From Punica granatum (taxonomy: Eukaryota; Streptophyta; Magnoliopsida; Myrtales; Lythraceae), in assembly GCF_007655135.1 (NCBI RefSeq), contig NC_045134.1, forward strand, positions 18,128,568 to 18,192,567: a stretch of DNA of 64,000 nucleotides, given 5' to 3'. The translations under genes and the position numbers were made by a program. Below the pieces are notes generated by a model, which saw only the letters and a program-made list of their open reading frames with translations, did no database searches and was not told where the DNA came from. Below are positions 23,453 through 36,891 of the stretch, piece by piece. The stretch's first letter is position 1; every line of letters starts with the position of its first letter.

Positions 23453-26279
23453 AACTGTGGAGGAGATCCAGAGAAGTCATACAGAGCTTCAACCACTACA
23501 CCGAGTTAATCCATACAGGCTTTCCATTCCAATGATGCATGAATAATGATCCATTGCCCTATGCATCACTAAATTAAGAGGGAAAAGAATTTAAGGGTAT
23601 AACCTTGAAAATTCACAGTAACATAGACCTTCTCTAAAATAACATGCAAATCATGGTAGGCGATCGAAGGTGCTCAAGTATTCAGGGATCACTAACTAAT
23701 AGATACTGAGATGGCAAGAAAATTTTGTCCCCAACCCGATCTAGGAGTTCGTTGTCAATATATCACATAGGCCATGCTCAATTTCCGAGGCAGGTGCCGG
23801 AAGCGTGAGCGCAACCGTGGCAGTGAACGCCTCGTTCTTTCACGCTTCAACAGTCGTCAAAGCATGGATGACACGGCGAGCCCTTGCTCTCCATAATTGG
23901 TAAGTGAAATTTACTATGCTTTCAATAGAAGATTTACTGTGATAATGTTGGAGAAATCTTGGAGTTCACATACCAAAATCGTAAAATAGGGAAAATAAAG
24001 AGAAATGTAAATTTTTTGGGTGAATGAAATAATGAAAGTTCGAAGGGAAAATAGGGAAAGGAAATCGGTGATGTAAGAAATCTGCAAGAAAGCTTCAATA
24101 ACTAAAGCATTCTTAACAAAATCTCAATAGAAAAAAATATAGTTGGACGGTTCTTCATTAAGTAGTTCATTTTCACACTAACATTTTTTTATAGGTATTT
24201 TCACAATTTTTTAATTCATTATATATAACAAGATTCTATTACATATTTTAAACTAATATCTTTATATTCTATTAATCATAAAATTGTTCGCTATAAGCGT
24301 TGAAGATCAAGAGCCTCTTAAATGCGTCCTACTCATAACTTCTCTTTGGTATGTATCATAATATTTGAGAGCCCAATGAGATTCGACTAATCTAATTCCA
24401 GCAGGGTTCACTCACCAAAGATAAAACTCTCCTAATCAAGATATTCACCAATGAGTTTGGTTCTCACCTTTTATTTCATGATACTACCATGTTTTTTATA
24501 TTTTCTATCATATGCTCAATTTCATGCATTTATTCGTCTTTTTCATCTCTCGAAGTTATTTTTGCTAATTCTCTCGTAGGGCAAATGAGCATTGGGCCGG
24601 AATAGAGCTTGTCCAGAAATGGCTTGTTCGATCCATTTTGGGTGGATTGTGGTGGATATAAAGCCAATTTTAATTTGTCATTAATTTAGTGGTTTCCTTT
24701 GATTTGTCACACAAGCCTAATGTTTTATTTTTTTTTTCAATTTTATCTTAACTTTTAAAATGACACAACGCATCCTAACGTTTAGAATGGTGTCTCAAAT
24801 CTATCCCACTGCCAACATTTCATCCATTTTGGACGTAAAATCTCACGTGGCACGTTATTTGTTGTAACGGTGCTAACGACCAAACCATGGAATGCATTTT
24901 CCATATGGAATTGGTCCGGAAAGGAAAAGCCCATCCAAACATGTTGTTAGTGTGTTGTGGGATTGTGGACGCATGTTGGGATGCCTGTCTTTGGGAATGA
25001 GTTATGGGGGTCGGGGAGAGCGGTCCTCCATATTTCAACCGAATTTCACTGTGGATATTCTTATATTATAACACTTAATTTTCATTATTTTCGAGCTTAC
25101 CTGCTAGCTCCATTCTTTACACTAGGCTGAAGTCCCGTTCAATGCCGCAGGTCTAGAAATTTTTTAAATTATTTATTATTCATATTATATCAATTTATGC
25201 GATAATGTGGGTAGCATATAGACAAAAATAAATGATACAAATAATTATTTATGAATAAAATTTGCTAATTTACTTTCAACTTGCATATAATTTTATGGTT
25301 GTTAATTAATTGAATTATTTAGAGTCCTTTATGATTACATTTGAAATTGGTCTTATTTCATTCTTCGCTAATCCTTAATGCCGAACCCATGAAAATATGC
25401 AAACTTTCGATTTTATATCACGTTTAGTAAGATGTCAATTTCGCTTTTAAATTTAGTGCGATTTGCCAAAGTGACACTTAACAATTTTATGTGCTTGAGT
25501 GGGCTCCAAAAGAATATTTTCAATAGGTTGTTGGTGACTCTAAAGAAATAATAGTGGTCTTCGACGCCCCACAGCCTAGAAAAAAAAAACCATGAAAGGA
25601 AAATGAATTGGGGTAAGAGTTGCTTCTGTATAAATTTCAAAATGAATATTCAACGTCTCTTTTTCTTAAATAAGATATGAAGTTTTAGTCATATGAATAG
25701 AGATAAGAATAGAGGAAATCTACGATTGGTAGAGTTTTACCCTTTAGTGGGTCGACTAGAGCATGAACACGAAATAGTACAACTCTATTGCCTTCTTTCG
25801 GATACTAGAGGTGCACAAATAATTCCAAAATTGATCCTCTAATTAAGTTAAAAAAGGACCGGAGAGTTTCAATTTGCAATATAGATCTAAAATTTGAAAA
25901 AGAAAACATTATATATAAGCTAATTTGTATATCTAACATTTTCGATATAATTTTTTTAAAATAAAATTTCTAGCTAAAAAAATTGGGGAAAAATATACAC
26001 TGATCCAACCACGACAAGGGGTCATTTAGTTGAAGGTTTAATCGGTTTATCCGCTATATTGTCCAAGTTGGATTTATAATTACTGGGCAAAAGAGGGAAT
26101 TTATTTATAGAAAAGGTGAAATTATATGTTCATTGAAATAATTGGTCTAATCATAATGGTCATTTAGGTTGAGTGGTTAATCAGGTCACCGGATATCTTG
26201 TCAAGCGGGTCTATAGAACACCGAGAAAAAAAAGACGGAAATAAAATTTTAGGAAAAGTAAATAAAAGCTCTTTTTTAG

Positions 26280-26318
<39 letters not shown>

Positions 26319-26502
26319 TGGCGAGTGGGGAGAAAAGCTCACTCCGCACAACCACAGGTCCAATAGGACCTATAATAGTTTCTTTATATAATATAAAATG
26401 CCCCATATAGTCTCGTCCCATACACTCATGAGTACCCCTACCCTCGACATGTATTGTCTCGGCAATATATATTTAGCTATATATAGTTATGCATCCATTT
26501 AT
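23453..26502. other. Intergenic DNA
   Basis: 23453-24140 is shared with 50752-51545 in duplication unit 2. No gene could be supported. Short AT-rich sequence follows, with a long poly-A run at 26280-26313. Frames such as 24820-25038 show no recognisable motif. Confidence 0.6.
26280..26313. repeat. Poly-A run (34 nt)
   Basis: Uninterrupted A homopolymer. It might be the tail of an old retroposed sequence, but I could not identify a source sequence beside it. Confidence 0.9.
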
Positions 26503-26757
26503 CTAAGGATTTACTTGAATTATGACCTTCCCGACGTTAGAGCTGGAGAAGATTGATCCTAAGCTATCGACGAAGCTCTCGATCCCGTGATTGATCTTAT
26601 GCTTCGATCTGATCTTGCCTTCCTTCACATAACGCTCCATGTCCTTTACGAAATCTTCGAACCAGTCGAAGTATTTATCCATGAAGAACCCCTCCATCTT
26701 CACCTCCTTTCCCACCATATTAAGCAGATTTCTTACCCCATCCCTCTCAGTCCAAAC
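26503..26757 (-). pseudogene. Isolated terminal exon of NADP-dependent alkenal double-bond reductase
   Basis: An 84-residue frame begins directly after a CAG acceptor (26760-26758) and ends with TAG at 26503-26505. It resembles the C-terminus of plant 2-alkenal/double-bond reductases (zinc-independent MDR superfamily): KMEGFFMDKY for the usual (R)MEGFLxxDY, VKEGKI, an HGIES segment for the usual GLES, and the closing NVGKVIIQV. No upstream exon with the Rossmann-fold motif was found on this strand before the ATT repeats and LINE debris at 26.9-28.1 kb. It is therefore best read as a gene fragment, although a distant 5' part separated by inserted elements cannot be excluded. Confidence 0.65.
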
Positions 26758-26896
26758 CTGCCCATGCAACATTAACATGAGTCGCTAAATTGAACATAGT
26801 TAACAAGTTGGGATTTACATAAGCATATTTTTTTGCTTATTGATATATGTAGTTATGGTTAAGCCAATTAAATCAAATGAGATAATTGCGAGGGTG

Positions 26897-26936
<40 letters not shown>
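26897..26936. repeat. (ATT)n microsatellite
   Basis: Trinucleotide run of about 40 bp; a shorter (TTA)n run lies at 27052-27072. Confidence 0.95.
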
Positions 26937-27099
26937 GACCAAATGGGATAATTGAAATATTGTTACTGTTATTATCATTATCATCATTATCATCATCAAA
27001 ACTATATTTCTATATAGTTACTATTAACTTAAAAAGGATAATTGCTGAGGAAATTATTATTATTATTATTATTCATGCTTGTCAAAAAAACAAAAAACA

Positions 27100-28115
27100 A
27101 AAACATTAGAAAGGGTCAAGCAATATATGCTTAGAGGAAGGACCATTTGGAGAATTCGGCCACAAAGCAACAGCTCTTGGAGCTGGAGGAAACTCCTCAA
27201 GCTCAGAGACATAGCGAGGCCCAATATTAGCTGCAGTGTTCGAGATGGTCAGAATATATATTCGTTTGGTATGACAAATGGTTCCAAGGTGGGCCTTTGA
27301 TTGAGTTTTTCTCGAGAGGACTTCACTGTTTCCCATCAATTCAGTATCAGAGGTTATCCTTGGTCTATCATGATGGGCGGTGGTATGGCCACGAAGTAGG
27401 GATGAACAGGCTCTTGCCGTCCAGGAATCTGCTGTGCCTCAGCCTGTATCCCATGTAGCAGGGGATTTGCTCTTGGGGAATTCCGAACCAAAATTCTCCC
27501 TAGCAGAGGTGTGGCAAGATATCAAGCCTACTCGACAGCAGAAAGAGCCATGGCAAAAACTTGTATGGTTCCCAGGACATGTACCTCCTCGTGCGTCCTT
27601 CTTTAGTTGGCTTTACATGCTCAACAGGCTGACTACAAGAGACAAAGCTGCAAAAATGGGGTCGCATTGATTCAGCACTGTGTGTCTTTTGTAATGAGAG
27701 CATAGAGAGTCGCGATCACCTATCTTTGACCTGTTCTTCCTCTTAAGGAAATACGGAGGGGCATGAAGGATTTGTTGCTGATTGACTCTCCTATAGGTGA
27801 TTGGGACTCGGAGTTTGCAGCTGCAATGAAATGGAAAGGCAGAAGCTTGGAGCATACTATTCGAAGGCTGACATGGACATATGCTCAGTTTATCTTATTT
27901 GGCGAGAAAGGAACAAGAGATTATTTTAAGGTAAGAACACTGAGATAGTCGCTCTCAAGAAGCAGATTATACAAATGATTCGAGGGAGATTAAGCTCTTT
28001 ACCAAGGTTGGAGCATGTCCTTTGGTTCATAGTTTTCGTTTATCAGAGTTGATGTAAATGTTCGAGGAACCTTTGATGGAATAAAGCGCATTTATCGAAA
28101 AAAATTAGGAAGGTG
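27100..28115 (+). mobile_element. Degenerate 3' end of an L1-type LINE
   Basis: Frame-shifted pieces match the C-terminal region of plant LINE reverse transcriptases: SSWSWRKLLKLRDIARP near 27175-27225, then the zf-RVT region WQKLVWFPGHVPPRASFFSW and LNRLTTRDKAAKMG near 27550-27660. The end near 28060-28110 (TTTGATGGAATAAAGCGCATTTATC followed by A residues, given here as a position landmark) resembles a LINE 3' end. The catalytic RT domain and the endonuclease are absent, so this is a 5'-truncated, decayed copy. It lies between the reductase exon fragment and the IPI1 gene. Confidence 0.75.
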
Positions 28116-28826
28116 TCTATTAAAGTATGAATTACATGAAAGCACAACCAATTTGAAACCTCTACACCAACTACACTTGGAAGAGATTGAACGTTTTTAG
28201 GGTATGAATTACATTTATTATATCATGCTTCCTCAAGGAAAATAATTATTATGGGACAACTCGAATGAAACCTCATGACAAAAATCTAACAATATATGTC
28301 CAATATATAAATTCAAAAATTCAATTTCTAAAAGCCCGTACAATGCACAAGTGATGACTAGTTTGCTAGAATGTAATGAATCTTAAGTGGAATGTGTCCA
28401 CTCCTACCAGACAATTAAATATCCTGTGGATGCACCTCCGTGGTTGTAATTCTTGTCAGACCTCGCATGCGACTGTGAAGCGAGAAATGGGATTCGAGAA
28501 AGGGTCACGCAGTCTCGAATCATAGGTTATGGTTCTCAGTTCTCACTGTTTATCTTACAAATATAATCCTAAATTTCACTTTGGGAAAAACCGATTTCAT
28601 ACCTCGTATCCTGCCTCTTTGACATTTGGTTTCCATTACCGCAAAACCAGAGAAATGGTTAGGGACAGGGAAGAGGGAATGGTCAGACCCTTTGAATTCT
28701 CTAACACTGCAAAATTTTCATCCCATTTGATTCGTCTTCATTTACAACATTAGAGCAAACGCCCCTGGAGAATAATTATAATGCAATTTTTTTGTGAGAA
28801 AAGCAAAGGACCCGCGACATCTGCTT

Positions 28827-31800
28827 CTAACTCGATAGATTGCTCAGTTGATCCAATGCACGTTGTATTTTGTGCCTTTCTACGAGGGTCATCTTGTTTT
28901 CCTGTGAGGCCTGCAAAAAGAAGAGCCAAGTTTATTCAAAGATCATATAACACACGAATGAATCGGTATACGAGACCATTTGAATTGGTTGATGACTTGT
29001 TCCAACTGGTAAAGTGCTGAGCTGCAGAGGCAAACCTGCAGATGAAATATCTTCAGCAGGATCGAGCCGATCTCCTGCTGGAATTGCGACAAAGTTTGGC
29101 GCATATCGGCATTTTTGTGCATCGAAAGAAAGAGCTCTGCAATCGCACAAATCCTGCCCGAGTCATCCACCAGTGACCTCATCACGTTCAAGACCAGAGT
29201 TAGAAGTCTGCGACTTCTAATGAACAAGAAATAGCACGGTTTGAGATAGTAAAAGCGAGCTTTCTCGAGAAGAACTGTAGACTCAGCAGTCTCATTGGCA
29301 CCTATTGGAATTCGCTGCACGACAGCCAATAAACATCGATTAGAAACAAAAGATAGTGCATGCACTGCTTTGTAAATGACAATCAGATTTTAACTGGAAG
29401 AACAAGCAATACAGTGAGATAGAAGAAAGTTGCTCACATGAACAATATCTAACAGATAGGAAGGAAGGGAATCACTCAGCCCAGCAAGGCTCTCTACAGA
29501 GAGTCTTGTGGGTTCGGAGTCTAGGGTGCAAATGACTTGAAGTAATGCACGTGCATTCTCGATGTCTGGTTTTAATTGCTGGAAGTTAAGATCAAGGGGT
29601 TAGCTCAGCGAACAATGAAGACATGGAAGATTACATAATCAGATGCATTAAAACACAAAGGATTAGATGGCCTACCAACTGGCCGACTATAATTTCCTCG
29701 AGCAATTGAAGAAGCAGTGGAATATCACCCATCACTGAAAGGCATCTGCAAACGATTTTGGTTACTTTGTGAAGGGTTCTGGGACTTGAGATTTTCAATT
29801 GTGTCTCTTCAATCGGCTCATTTTCTGTGGGAAAAACAGTAGCTCCTCAATTAAAAAATAGCAAAACAAGCACTATAGTATAATGCAAGAAATTAAATGA
29901 TGACTGAAGCACGGAAAACGAAGTTAACTTCAGCATGTTGGTAAGATGCTCCTTAAGCCCCACATACTACTTTAATAACCAGTTTACGCTGATAAAGAAG
30001 AGTAAAAAGATCCTGCAGTACCAGGAATAACTTTCAGATGTGAGAGTAGTGTGACGAAGAAACCAAGGCGGTCGGCAATTTGGATATTTTCTGCACGACC
30101 GAAAACTTCAATAATGCGGAACAGGAGATTTGGATCCAAGTCATTACCTAAAACAAGCAGGAAAGAATCAACCAAAAGAATTTATATAGCTCTTGTTTTT
30201 AGATAAAAGCTAAGGTGATTCTTAAAAGTTGATTAAAATCCCATCATTGAGCTACTTTTAGCAGAGAAGAGTGTAGTACGCACATAGGCAGCATTTAGTT
30301 ATCGCCTTCAATAGAGGAAAATCTGCACAAGAGAATTGAGAAATGCAAGCCAAAGAGAGCTCCTGACAATCTCGGGGAAGCCTTACAAAAGGCCCATAAC
30401 AAATATTTCCTGCATCAGAAGGCACGATGCTTAATATGTAGCAACTCACAAGAGAATATTTAGTCCACAATAATTTCTTTATTTTTATTATTATCATTCC
30501 TTCATTTTCCAGTCATATATTTTCGCAATAGCGGCTGTACGCTTTGGTTGCTTCTATGATCACTTTACATGTTCATTCCCCGAATCATCAGTTTTCTTTT
30601 ACGTTAAAAATCACTACTTACCTTCACCATCACTCATACTGAAGAATGCTTGAAATGGAGATTTCAGGCCTTCATATTCCAACAAGAAGGAAGGATGCAT
30701 GGTAGCAGATCCTCCGAGGTGATTTATCAGTCGCAAAACTACCTGCCATTGATTTCAAAGAAAAAAAATATTGATCAAAACTACCTGCCATTGATTTCAA
30801 AGAAAAAAAATATTGATCACCACCCCAGTAAGAAAACTTTGTGATACAGCTGCAGTTAAATGGCCAAGTGGCAGCATTGCTGAAAACCTTGGAACTAGAT
30901 GGGTGCTTATCGCCCAATGCTACCAACAATTCAGGAAGCTCTCTTATCCATGTGATCTGATGGTCCAGAATTGCTGGGTCAATTGGGTCAAGGAATGTCT
31001 CTGTTCCCTATCAACCATGGCAGAAGATAAGTTCACATAATCAAAGAGAGAACCTTCAACATGCAAACTATAAAAGGAATAAAGGAGAACTCACATGAAT
31101 TAGCATTTTCTCGAGGATGGAGATGCATGCGAATTTCAGTTTGGACTCGGAATTGCAATCCATAAAAGCCTGTGTAAATGCCTGGAATCACAAGGATTCA
31201 TCAAACCTGTCACTGTAGCTTTCTTTTTCAAATAGTCTCATGGAATCTGTAGACTTGAATTGCAAAGTAAACCAAAATCTGGAAACCTAAGCAGAGAATA
31301 AAATATCTGCAATGGGAAAGCAATCTAAATCATTAGAGAATTTCTAGAGCGAAATTCCTAAGCAACCTGAAGAAGAGAATACTTCCAATCGTCTGAGACG
31401 TGCTGTGACAGTAGCTTTGGGATATATGGGAAGAATGAAAGCAATTGCTTCTCTCGAATTGCTGCATGAACCCGCTTTCCATCACTTGTCTGCAAAATCA
31501 TGGATTGCTTCTTTGTTCATGAAGACATCCAAATCAAAATGACAGCAATGGAATATTTTGATATCTATGTAGGCTATTAATGGGCTCCCCTCCCAACAAA
31601 ATTTCACTGTGCTGCCTTTCAGATTTGTCTTATGCCAAAATTATGGCAACTGAACAATTTAACAAGTGGAAGGTCCCTCTTCTGGATGTCAGTTTCTTTT
31701 CGAGTAAGAGTTCCAGAACAAAAAAACAAAATTATCTCAAAAATGGAAATGCTAGTTCATCCTAATCTTTTGTAAACTAGAATGAGTGAGCAAGAACCAG

Positions 31801-33179
31801 ACCTTTTCAACCAGCAACATCTCTATATACGAAAGATATTTATTTGTTATAGCAGTGGGAAGGTCGATCCATTCTTGAAAGTTGAAAAATATTTCTGTTA
31901 TCTCCGCATCCAATAGGGAATGCTTCTCCTGATTCTGAAAAGAAAAGAAGAAAACAGGATGGCTTAGATGGGACAAAATTTCAGCCATTGATTGATTTAT
32001 AAAAAATAAAGATTCTCAAAACATTTAATCAAGTTCTGAGCATGACTTGCATCCTATATCTTCACAACAACTAGGTTTCCATTGGTAGTTAAAAGAATTC
32101 AGCGGTAGGGTTCAATTGAAGAATGCAAGTTTTGCCAACACATTGTTTCTTTAATTTTATGAAATATAATCACTCGGCCAAGTTCATTTTTCATTAACTG
32201 CAGAGCAGACATCGCTCTGCGACACAATATCATAATATTATATATGATCCAAAATAATCTTAAAGAACAGTTCCTTGCTCCAAAGTAAAGATTCTTTCAG
32301 ACGGATCTTCTACTGGCACCAATTAGGGCAGGCTCTCGCTAGGAAAGCAGCTGCCAAAAATTAATAACTACAAATCCATGTTCAAACAAATGGAGTAGCA
32401 AGAAACAGGAAGCCAGGGCGCGTGGTGGAAATTCTGATATACTAATACAAGCCCGACATTGAAGCATGCTGAAAAATACCATTAAAATTAAGTAGAATTT
32501 GTGGAACATAGACACCAGTTGAATTTGGGATTCTTTAAATGCAGGTCTTACCTTGGCCGAAAGTTGGTCAGTTGAATGAAGAGGAAAATCAGCCAGCAGC
32601 TTCATCAATGCTGGTGATACAGTTTGATCCCAAATTACCATGTCAAGCTGGGACCTGATGTCATCCCTCTCAGACTGCAAATGACAAGATTTATGTTCCT
32701 TCTGAAACTTCATAATGAAAAACTTCAGAGCAAGATTTATGCTCTGAAGTATATACAGTTCAGTATCAAGTAACTGCAAGCCCATGGAATTCATGGAACG
32801 AAGAGAAGGTAAAAGCTCCAGGAGACGAGTTATAAGGACTAGCACAAGGTCCTTCAGTTTCCTGGTGACGAGAGTAAAATCTACAATAAAAACGACACTG
32901 ATCTCAGATTAAGGTGTTACTCAAAAAGGCAAAATTGTGTGAAAATTGAGAACCAAAAACATCACAAAGGGCCATATTGGCACATTTTACCAATTTTACC
33001 AATAAAGAGCATACCATCTATTTTGCCAAAAGAGAAGCTAAAGGAGAAAATATGGAGCAAGAAATAAAAGTACAACACAAAAGAAATGTAGTTACAACAG
33101 AAGATCCCACAAATTGTTACTCATCTAAATATGTATACACACCGTCAAAATTGTGATCTTTTCCATATAAAGATGCCCA

Positions 33180-33216
<37 letters not shown>

Positions 33217-36200
33217 CTAATATTACATATCCAACTTTGCAATTAGACATTTTAAGCACCAATTCCGTCTAATTCTCCAAACATCATCTCATGCGACTCA
33301 GAGTAAAATTAAGTACAACTATGTCATATCTTATACAAGTTATACAGCACACAATATTTGGACTGTAGAGCGGGTTGGAGCAAAGATTTTTTTATTTACC
33401 TGTTGAATTTTTTGGACTGTTGAGCCAGTACGCATGCAATAAAACTTCTCCAACTGTTTCCTATTAAATTGCCAAAGTCAATTGACAATGGTTTTGGTGA
33501 GAATGGTTTCTGCATCGCCATAATCACACAGCACAAACATTACAAGGAAAAAGTATATTGTTTTTGAGGGGCCAAAACATTGTATGCATATCGATGACCC
33601 ATTGTATTGAGAGCTATCATATGCATTGCACATACAATTGACTCTATACCATATACACATGCGCACATCTCCAGACTTTCTAGAAAATGCACCCTATATT
33701 TGTACATGGAAATATGCAACCAGAAACAAATATATGTGAATGTCTATCATGTGTTTCCTCTATCATATCTAATTGTACATCTTGGCACTATGCTAGCAGA
33801 ATAAAAGCCCTTTGATTGATAAGTATCTTTTTTTCTTCATTAACCATCCACAAAAGCGCAGAATGCAAAATTGAACTATATTATGAAACATCAAGAATAA
33901 CATATAGACATGAAAGTGAATACCCACGCTGCCCATGCTCAAAGTGACCAAGAGAGTGATGCTTAATCTTATATACGGACATGACATGTGCATAACCCAA
34001 AAACAAAGAACTTTATTTAGTAACAACATTGTGGCGACACTGTAGAACTTGTACTACCACAATTAACAAAGAAAACCACTGAAAATAGTCCAAGCCAAAC
34101 AAAATGGTGCATGCAAAGCTGATAAGCAGAAGGTACTTTGTCATGAGAACCACCCTCCAGGCTTTTGCATAGCAGGATCGACAAGCAGCGGACCAGACCC
34201 AAAAGAGCATTTTTTACCTTGCTCTTGTCTTGCATATTAAATAGGTCACTGCAAGAAATATCCTCATAATTTTGAAGAATCTGCAGACAAGGGAGGCAAA
34301 AATCCAATTATAAGTATAATATCAGCATAAAAGTACAAATAGAAAGAGGTCCTATGAGTGAAGATCCCCTCTGCCACTTCATCTCAAAGTAGGGAGCATC
34401 ATTTTTTCTAGCAAAGATCGTGACATCCCCTTATAATTATTATGCAAAAGCACTTCCTACCATCATGTTAGTAAACATGGAAACATTCGGGAATACCAGA
34501 CTATAGTTTCTAACTATAATGTATCTGAAGATCCGCAAAATACTTCAAATGCGCCACTTTCCTGCTTCTTGAAGCAATTTTAGTTATTCTATTCAATGCT
34601 CTAAGATACAAGAAGATGTACTAAATTCAACAGGTTACCAATCAATTGAAAAAAATAATATCTTGAGGAGCTAATATCAGCTTCCTTTTATCAGAGAACA
34701 GAATATCAATTTCCTTTAATGATTGTATTGCAGTCAGAAGAGTCAGAACATGCATTGATATATAGAAAGAGCAAATTCCCCAATAAGAACCAGACACTTT
34801 TCATTTAGAACATACCTTTTCGGCATAGAGCAGAAAAGTTGACGAATTGTTCTGCACAACAAGGTCAAGAAACTTGAATGCCATTAACCGAGCTTCAACC
34901 GAAAAATGTGTCATTGCCCTAAAGATATATGTCATCATCCTCAATATTAAAGAGCCTTGAATGTCCTGCACGTTGGCAGATAAACTTTAATTAGCTAGAT
35001 GCAGACCTTGCCTAAATGTGCTTTCATAAAAAGAAAGAGGATTTAACGATTTTAGGAAATGACTAGGTTACTACATCTTTTTTGGGATAAGTATTTCCTA
35101 TAATCCTAGCTATCCAGAAGCCTGGAAATAGATGCTTCTCAATGATATTCTTCTTCCATTTCTAGGTCAAAAGCCTAGAAACTACTATGCACAATAAGCA
35201 AATAGGGCAAGATGTTCAATTATAAGATACAGCAAATCCTTCAGGAAGCCAAAGGAAACATACATTCAAAATACTAATGCATAAGTGATTCCATGATCCT
35301 CCAATAATTTGACATTTGTGTCCCATTTTCATTATCGCAAATGATATCAACAACGTAGAAGGAAGCTTAGGGTAGTAACTGATCAAGTACTCTATATAGT
35401 AAGCAAAATGAGAGACGTGATGGAAGAAAAGAAATTCAACTATTATTAAAAATCCGTCTCAACTATCACATGTGGGATAGTCTTACTACAAGGCAAGCTA
35501 TTTCATATTCAAGAATAGGATACAAAAAGAAGACTTGTACCTCTTTGCAACCAGGGAATATTACCAACTTAAGAAGCTCGTACAGTGTCTCTTTAACCAA
35601 GCGATCCTCATCACCAATTCGTTGACTCAATTTTTCTATCAGAGCAAATTTGTGAGCCTTCAGCTCTCCTGGATGCTTGAGGATTAATTCCTTTATGCCA
35701 GTTAATGCATCTTCACGGATAAGAGTTTCTTTATAAGTTACTCACTTGTATTAAACAGCGTCAACAAATATCAAAATATGACTTGAAAATGTACAATGGA
35801 ATGATGAATAAGCAACTGATTCAAGAAAGACCTAGTTGTAAACTCTCTGCTTCAGATAATGTATTTTCCCGACTCTATCACTGAAGGTCATCAAAATGCT
35901 GAAAGTTATTCGACAAGTGCACCCATCCTTTCAAGTTATCTTTCATGTTTAATGAGGGTATTACTTCGGTATGCCGTTATCCTTCTCATAAAAGAGCTAA
36001 GAATGGTGAATTAACAGAAGATGTTCGCAATTGCTCTTCTCCAAAAAGTCATTACAGGAATACTCATTTTTTATTTTCTCCCTGTGATATTGATTAGCAT
36101 CTCATATTAATTCATGAGGTTCGACATACTTCTTTACATTGTGATGAAACAAATACCTCGACGAACTTTCGAATTGTAGTGTGATGTTTGCTTAAGAAGA

Positions 36201-36740
36201 TCATCCAAGACTAATCCTTTCTTGCTTGTTGCTGATCCTGCCTTTTCTGTTGCCACACTTTGCTCAGGAAGAATGATTGCTGTACAGAAGAAAATTTAAG
36301 GAGTTCATCAAATACAGCTTTATTTCTCATATAATACATGAAAATAGATGTAAAACCAAACAATCCACCAAACAAATAGAGGACAACTCCACCAAAGGCA
36401 GCAGAAAAGCGTTATCGCATGAGATACATAGCTTCCGATAGAAAGCACTCGAATTCGAAGACATGTCAAAGGCTGCAGTTACTGAATGAAGCAGAAGGAT
36501 CGCAAATTTATCACCTTTAGATTTGATTTGAATGTTGGTGGCATTCTTCGGGGGCGGCAATTTCCTCCCGACTTTCCTCTTTATTTTCTGCAATTCACGC
36601 ATCATTGTACAAAAGGTTTAGAGAGACCGCAACGTATAAAAAGCAACCAATCAACGGAGTAAGGTAAAGAAGCTAACTTTGAAGTCGACGCCATGCTTTT
36701 GCTGCTGCTTCTTCTTATTCTTAGCTTTAGGACCCGCCAT
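28827..36740 (-). CDS. IPI1/TEX10-like pre-60S ribosome biogenesis protein, 19 exons, intact
   Basis: Nucleolar/nuclear component of the Rix1 (PELP1-TEX10-WDR18) complex needed for ITS2 processing and pre-60S maturation (family knowledge). ATG at 36740, TAG at 28829-28827. Exons: 36740-36678, 36587-36515, 36279-36157, 35710-35541, 34965-34816, 34280-34137, 33460-33400, 32880-32552, 31934-31803, 31489-31367, 31181-31095, 31007-30888, 30742-30622, 30409-30284, 30147-30022, 29824-29676, 29578-29438, 29314-29036, 28910-28827. The sum of 2601 nt gives 866 residues in one frame. Diagnostic: the Lys-rich N-terminus, then KIKRKVGRKLPPPKNAT (matching the VKLKVGKK...NAT signature of IPI1/TEX10), LDDLLKQTSHYNSKVR, and helical HEAT-like repeats. 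A 42-bp tandem duplication doubles the exon 13 acceptor. The native leader appears to be replaced upstream at 36892. Other residues before exon 8 may be missed by my model. Confidence 0.88.
30735..30818. repeat. 42-bp tandem duplication covering a splice acceptor
   Basis: Two identical 42-bp units, 30735-30776 and 30777-30818, each include the intron 12 / exon 13 acceptor of the IPI1 gene (CTGCCATTGATTTC on the plus strand). The paralogous copy near 52320-52370 has only one unit. Confidence 0.92.
33183..33215. repeat. (TA)n microsatellite in an IPI1 intron
   Basis: Uninterrupted AT dinucleotide run; the paralogous intron near 57870 has only a few units. Confidence 0.95.
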
Positions 36741-36891
36741 TTGTGAGCTTACTGCAATTATTCATCAGACCAGAAACAAGACACAATCAACCCAGAAGCC
36801 AAAAGAACAGGGCACGGGCACCGACCCATGTGAAATTTAACTGACGAAATTTCACCGGGAATGAGTGATTCTCACCTCCGGCTCAGACGGT

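Larger units (their letters stand above)
20814..36891. repeat. Segmental duplication, unit 1
   Basis: Direct-orientation duplicate of 43013-59751. Matching blocks in the same order: 20814-23452 with 43013-45667 (GNAT 3' end and LTP gene); 23453-24140 with about 50752-51545; a short block near 24435-24550 with 51560-51680; and about 30600-36891 with 52195-59751 (IPI1 gene). The stretch 24.56-30.6 kb has no counterpart in unit 2. In the GNAT tail I see one mismatch over about 60 nt, so divergence there is low. Confidence 0.92.

Noticed and set aside
26840..27109. Isoleucine-rich frame
   Set aside because: Translation of (ATT)n and (TTA)n microsatellites.
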